The notes under the pieces: generated by a model
Seen by the model: only the letters and a program-made list of their open reading frames with translations
Database searches by the model: none
What the model was told of the DNA's origin: nothing
Assembly: GCA_945883795.1 (NCBI GenBank)
Contig: CAMCYC010000022.1
Location: 1-34,167 of the forward strand
Reading direction: 5' to 3'
Length of the DNA: 34,167 nucleotides
DNA from: Sulfurimonas crateris
Lineage (GTDB): Bacteria; Campylobacterota; Campylobacteria; Campylobacterales; Sulfurimonadaceae
Part shown: in pieces, positions 33,861 to 34,167 of the stretch
How positions within the stretch are numbered: the first letter of the stretch is position 1
How the letters are laid out: the number at the start of each line of letters is the position of its first letter
Program-made: the position numbers and the translations under genes

Positions 33861-34029
33861 GTCTATAAAAATAAATTTATCCATATATTGCAAATAAATT
33901 CTTGACATATAAAAGAAAATAGAGAATCAATTCCTTTTCATTAATAATAGCATTTGGATTTTCATTGCAAAAGAATAAAAACTTTCGCAATATTTTTTAC
34001 ATTTAAGCTAACTTTAACAATGTCTTGTC
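33861..34029. other. AT-rich intergenic region upstream of the rRNA-type promoter
   Basis: No gene is seen. The stretch has A- and T-tracts (for example around 33975-34003) that could act as an UP element for the promoter at 34030. A TTGACA at 33902-33907 has no -10 partner at the right distance. Confidence 0.5.
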
Positions 34030-34035
34030 TATAAT
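34030..34035 (+). promoter_or_regulatory. -10 box of a probable rRNA operon promoter
   Basis: TATAAT on the plus strand, followed by a GC-containing discriminator (TCCCGTCC), unusual in this AT-rich DNA and typical of stringently controlled rRNA promoters. Confidence 0.6.
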
Positions 34036-34041
34036 TCCCGT

Positions 34042-34167
34042 CCACAAACAGAAGGACATCGAAAGAGTCCAAGAAAGACTTCAAGTAGAAGCTTTTAGAA
34101 ATGTTTGAGATCATTGAAAACTAAGCAAGTAATAGACTTAATGACAACATTAAGTTAGAGTTACTTA
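34042..34167 (+). ncRNA. Leader of a probable rRNA operon (16S gene would start past the right edge)
   Basis: No coding frame fits. The tract CATTGAAAACTAAGCAAG at about 34112-34129 is like the conserved element found just before 16S genes in many bacteria. GGAC/GTCC near 34063-34079 and ACTTAATG-acaa-CATTAAGT (34136-34155) form hairpins, the second probably part of the processing stem. The mature 16S 5' end is not reached, so the identity is inference. Confidence 0.6.

Noticed and set aside
33902-33907. TTGACA as a -35 box for the rRNA promoter
   Set aside because: It is more than 120 bases upstream of the -10 at 34030, and no -10 stands 16-18 bases after it.
1-34167. Prophage, transposase, CRISPR, tRNA
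   Set aside because: No integrase, transposase or Cas sequences, no regularly spaced repeats and no cloverleaf were seen; all neighbours look like core chromosome.

Overview
The window is AT-rich, gene-dense bacterial DNA with no mobile elements, CRISPR arrays or complete RNA genes. It looks like chromosome of a sulfur-oxidising member of the Campylobacterota (former Epsilonproteobacteria), most like Sulfurimonas or a close relative. The reasons are the gene order fabZ-lpxA-clpX-mreB-mreC, carB followed by a small Sua5/YrdC-like gene, a UPF0323 lipoprotein beside a glutathionylspermidine synthase-like gene, a futalosine-pathway menaquinone gene (mqnC), QueH rather than QueG, and a sulfide:quinone oxidoreductase. 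The genus is inference; no rRNA body lies inside the window.

Layout. 1-605: start of a soluble chemoreceptor that runs off the left edge. 681-4682 (minus): a tight operon kdsA-ribH-nusB-mqnC-M16 peptidase-like gene. 4813-9091: small unknown proteins, an EamA transporter, an all-helical unknown protein, a TerB-DnaJ co-chaperone and a phosphoribosyltransferase. 9193-13622 (plus): pepN, a sulfide:quinone oxidoreductase and a 53-residue basic, hydrophobic protein. 13673-17058: a hybrid histidine kinase and an OmpR-type regulator whose 3' ends overlap. 17172-18706: a periplasmic MsrB-MsrA fusion, convergent with a SprA-like metalloprotease. 18734-24615 (minus): carB, Sua5-like, membrane protein, UPF0323 lipoprotein and ATP-grasp ligase, nearly all overlapping or touching. 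24700-29714 (minus): fabZ-lpxA-clpX-mreB-mreC-mipA, an envelope and cell-shape operon. 29762-32755 (minus): queH and a FapA-family gene. 32930-33828: a small unknown gene and a cyclophilin. 34030-34167: promoter and leader of what should be an rRNA operon, whose 16S gene would start just beyond the right edge.

How it fits together. Much of the window serves the cell envelope: Kdo and lipid A synthesis (kdsA, fabZ, lpxA), cell shape (mreBC) and an outer-membrane MipA protein. Respiration is represented by menaquinone synthesis (mqnC) and by sulfide oxidation delivering electrons to the quinone pool. The points most worth a second look are queH, which has no ATG, GTG or TTG able to encode its catalytic N-terminus and seems to start at ATT; the lipoprotein ending in Gly-Gly beside an ATP-grasp ligase; the unlisted 53-residue gene after sqr; a possibly leaderless metalloprotease gene; and an M16 protein that has lost its zinc site.
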